Source of the DNA: Parafilimonas sp.
GTDB taxonomy: Bacteria > Bacteroidota > Bacteroidia > Chitinophagales > Chitinophagaceae
DNA: 6,332 nt
Assembly (NCBI GenBank): GCA_023251275.1
Contig: JAHEZC010000165.1
Span: 1-6,332 of the forward strand
Reading direction: 5' to 3'
Under the pieces are notes generated by a model, which did no database searches, was not told the DNA's origin, and worked only from the letters and a program-made list of their open reading frames with translations. This document shows, one piece after another, positions 5,566-6,332 of this stretch. Position 1 is the first letter of the stretch; each line of letters starts with the position of its first letter. A program made the translations under genes and the position numbers.

Positions 5566-6332
5566 ATGCAAAAAAAAATTCATGCTGCATTAATTTCTGT
5601 TTTTTATAAAGACGGACTCGAACCTGTTGTAAAAGAACTGAATCGTCTTGGCACTATAATCTATTCAACAGGCGGCACTCAGCAATTTATCGAAGCGCTT
5701 GGCATCAGTTGCGTACCGGTAGAAAGCCTTACTTCATTCCCTTCTATTTTAGGTGGAAGAGTCAAAACACTTCATCCTGCTATATTTGGCGCTATCCTCG
5801 GAAGAAGAGATATAGAACAGGATATAATTGAAATGAAAGAATATAATATTCCTGAAATAGACCTTGTGATTGTTGACCTGTATCCATTCGAAGAAACACT
5901 GCGCAATACTTCTGAAGAAAAGCGCATCATCGAAAAGATTGATATCGGCGGTCCATCTATGATAAGGGCTGCAGCCAAAAATTTTAATGATATTGCAGTA
6001 ATTGCGGCGAAAGATGATTACCCGCTATTGGTAAACATACTGTCAGAACAAAATGGCGAAACAACAATCGAACAACGTAAAGCATTTGCTGCAAAGGCTT
6101 TTGAAGTTGTAATGAACTATGATATTGCGATCAACAATTATTTCAATTCGTCCATCATTCAACCATTAGCCGATAAACAATCGCTGCGCTATGGGGAAAA
6201 TCCGCATCAGCTCGCAGACTTTTATGGAAATTTAAAAGATGTTTTTAGTCAACTGCATGGTAAAGAAATTTCCTATAATAATCTTGTTGATATAGACGCT
6301 GCAATTCAGTTAATCAGAGAATTCAGTGAAAC
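5566..6332 (+). CDS. purH: Bifunctional AICAR transformylase/IMP cyclohydrolase, 5' part
   Basis: PurH catalyses the last two steps of de novo IMP synthesis in the cytosol: formylation of AICAR with 10-formyl-THF, then ring closure of FAICAR. The window holds 255 codons plus two bases of a protein that normally has about 510 residues; the frame is still open at the edge. The MGS-like cyclohydrolase domain (about 1-195) is complete. It has YSTGGT (33-38), GGRVKTLHP (63-71), DLVIVDLYPFE (99-109) and IDIGGPSMIRAAAKN (125-139). The transformylase domain begins with LRYGENPHQ (207-215) and GKEISYNNLVDIDAA (232-246). The catalytic Lys-His pair of that domain lies beyond the window. The ATG gives the family N-terminus MQKKIHAALISVFYK. 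An in-frame GTG at 5548 would add six residues with no family support. No TAnnTTTG box was found upstream, so its promoter is unclear. In many Bacteroidota purH precedes mreB, which cannot be checked here. Confidence 0.96.
   Translation, partial: MQKKIHAALISVFYKDGLEPVVKELNRLGTIIYSTGGTQQFIEALGISCVPVESLTSFPSILGGRVKTLHPAIFGAILGRRDIEQDIIEMKEYNIPEIDLVIVDLYPFEETLRNTSEEKRIIEKIDIGGPSMIRAAAKNFNDIAVIAAKDDYPLLVNILSEQNGETTIEQRKAFAAKAFEVVMNYDIAINNYFNSSIIQPLADKQSLRYGENPHQLADFYGNLKDVFSQLHGKEISYNNLVDIDAAIQLIREFSE

Overview
The window reads as ordinary chromosomal DNA from a member of the Bacteroidota. It is AT-rich, and Shine-Dalgarno-like sequence is essentially absent before the starts. Bacteroidota-type -7 promoter boxes (TAnnTTTG) lie 29-31 nt before two of the genes. 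The protein sequences most resemble the Chitinophagales/Sphingobacteriia branch; that placement rests on recalled family resemblance, not on a search. All five genes are on the + strand.

Layout: (1) 1-116 is intergenic and carries a good promoter candidate for pheT. (2) 117-3177 looks like one transcription unit: pheT (phenylalanyl-tRNA synthetase beta chain), a 95-residue unnamed coiled-coil protein, and zapA (FtsZ-ring associated protein). The last two are only 3 nt apart. (3) 3178-3262 holds a weak hairpin and a -7 box ahead of comEC. (4) 3263-5353 is comEC, the inner-membrane DNA-uptake channel, in the form whose C-terminal metallo-beta-lactamase-like region has no visible metal ligands. 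(5) 5354-5565 is a 212-nt gap largely filled by a self-complementary element (about 5370-5543). It folds on paper into a 17-pair closing stem, an 8-bp hairpin with a 3-nt loop, and a 13-pair arm. (6) 5566 to the window end is the 5' part of purH (bifunctional AICAR transformylase/IMP cyclohydrolase), cut by the window edge.

The genes do not form one pathway. They combine translation (PheT), division (ZapA and probably its small neighbour), DNA uptake (ComEC) and purine synthesis (PurH). The two items most worth following up are the structured element between comEC and purH, and the leucine-zipper protein encoded directly before zapA, which may be a partner with a role like that of ZapB. No mobile element with a transposase, CRISPR array, tRNA or rRNA is visible.
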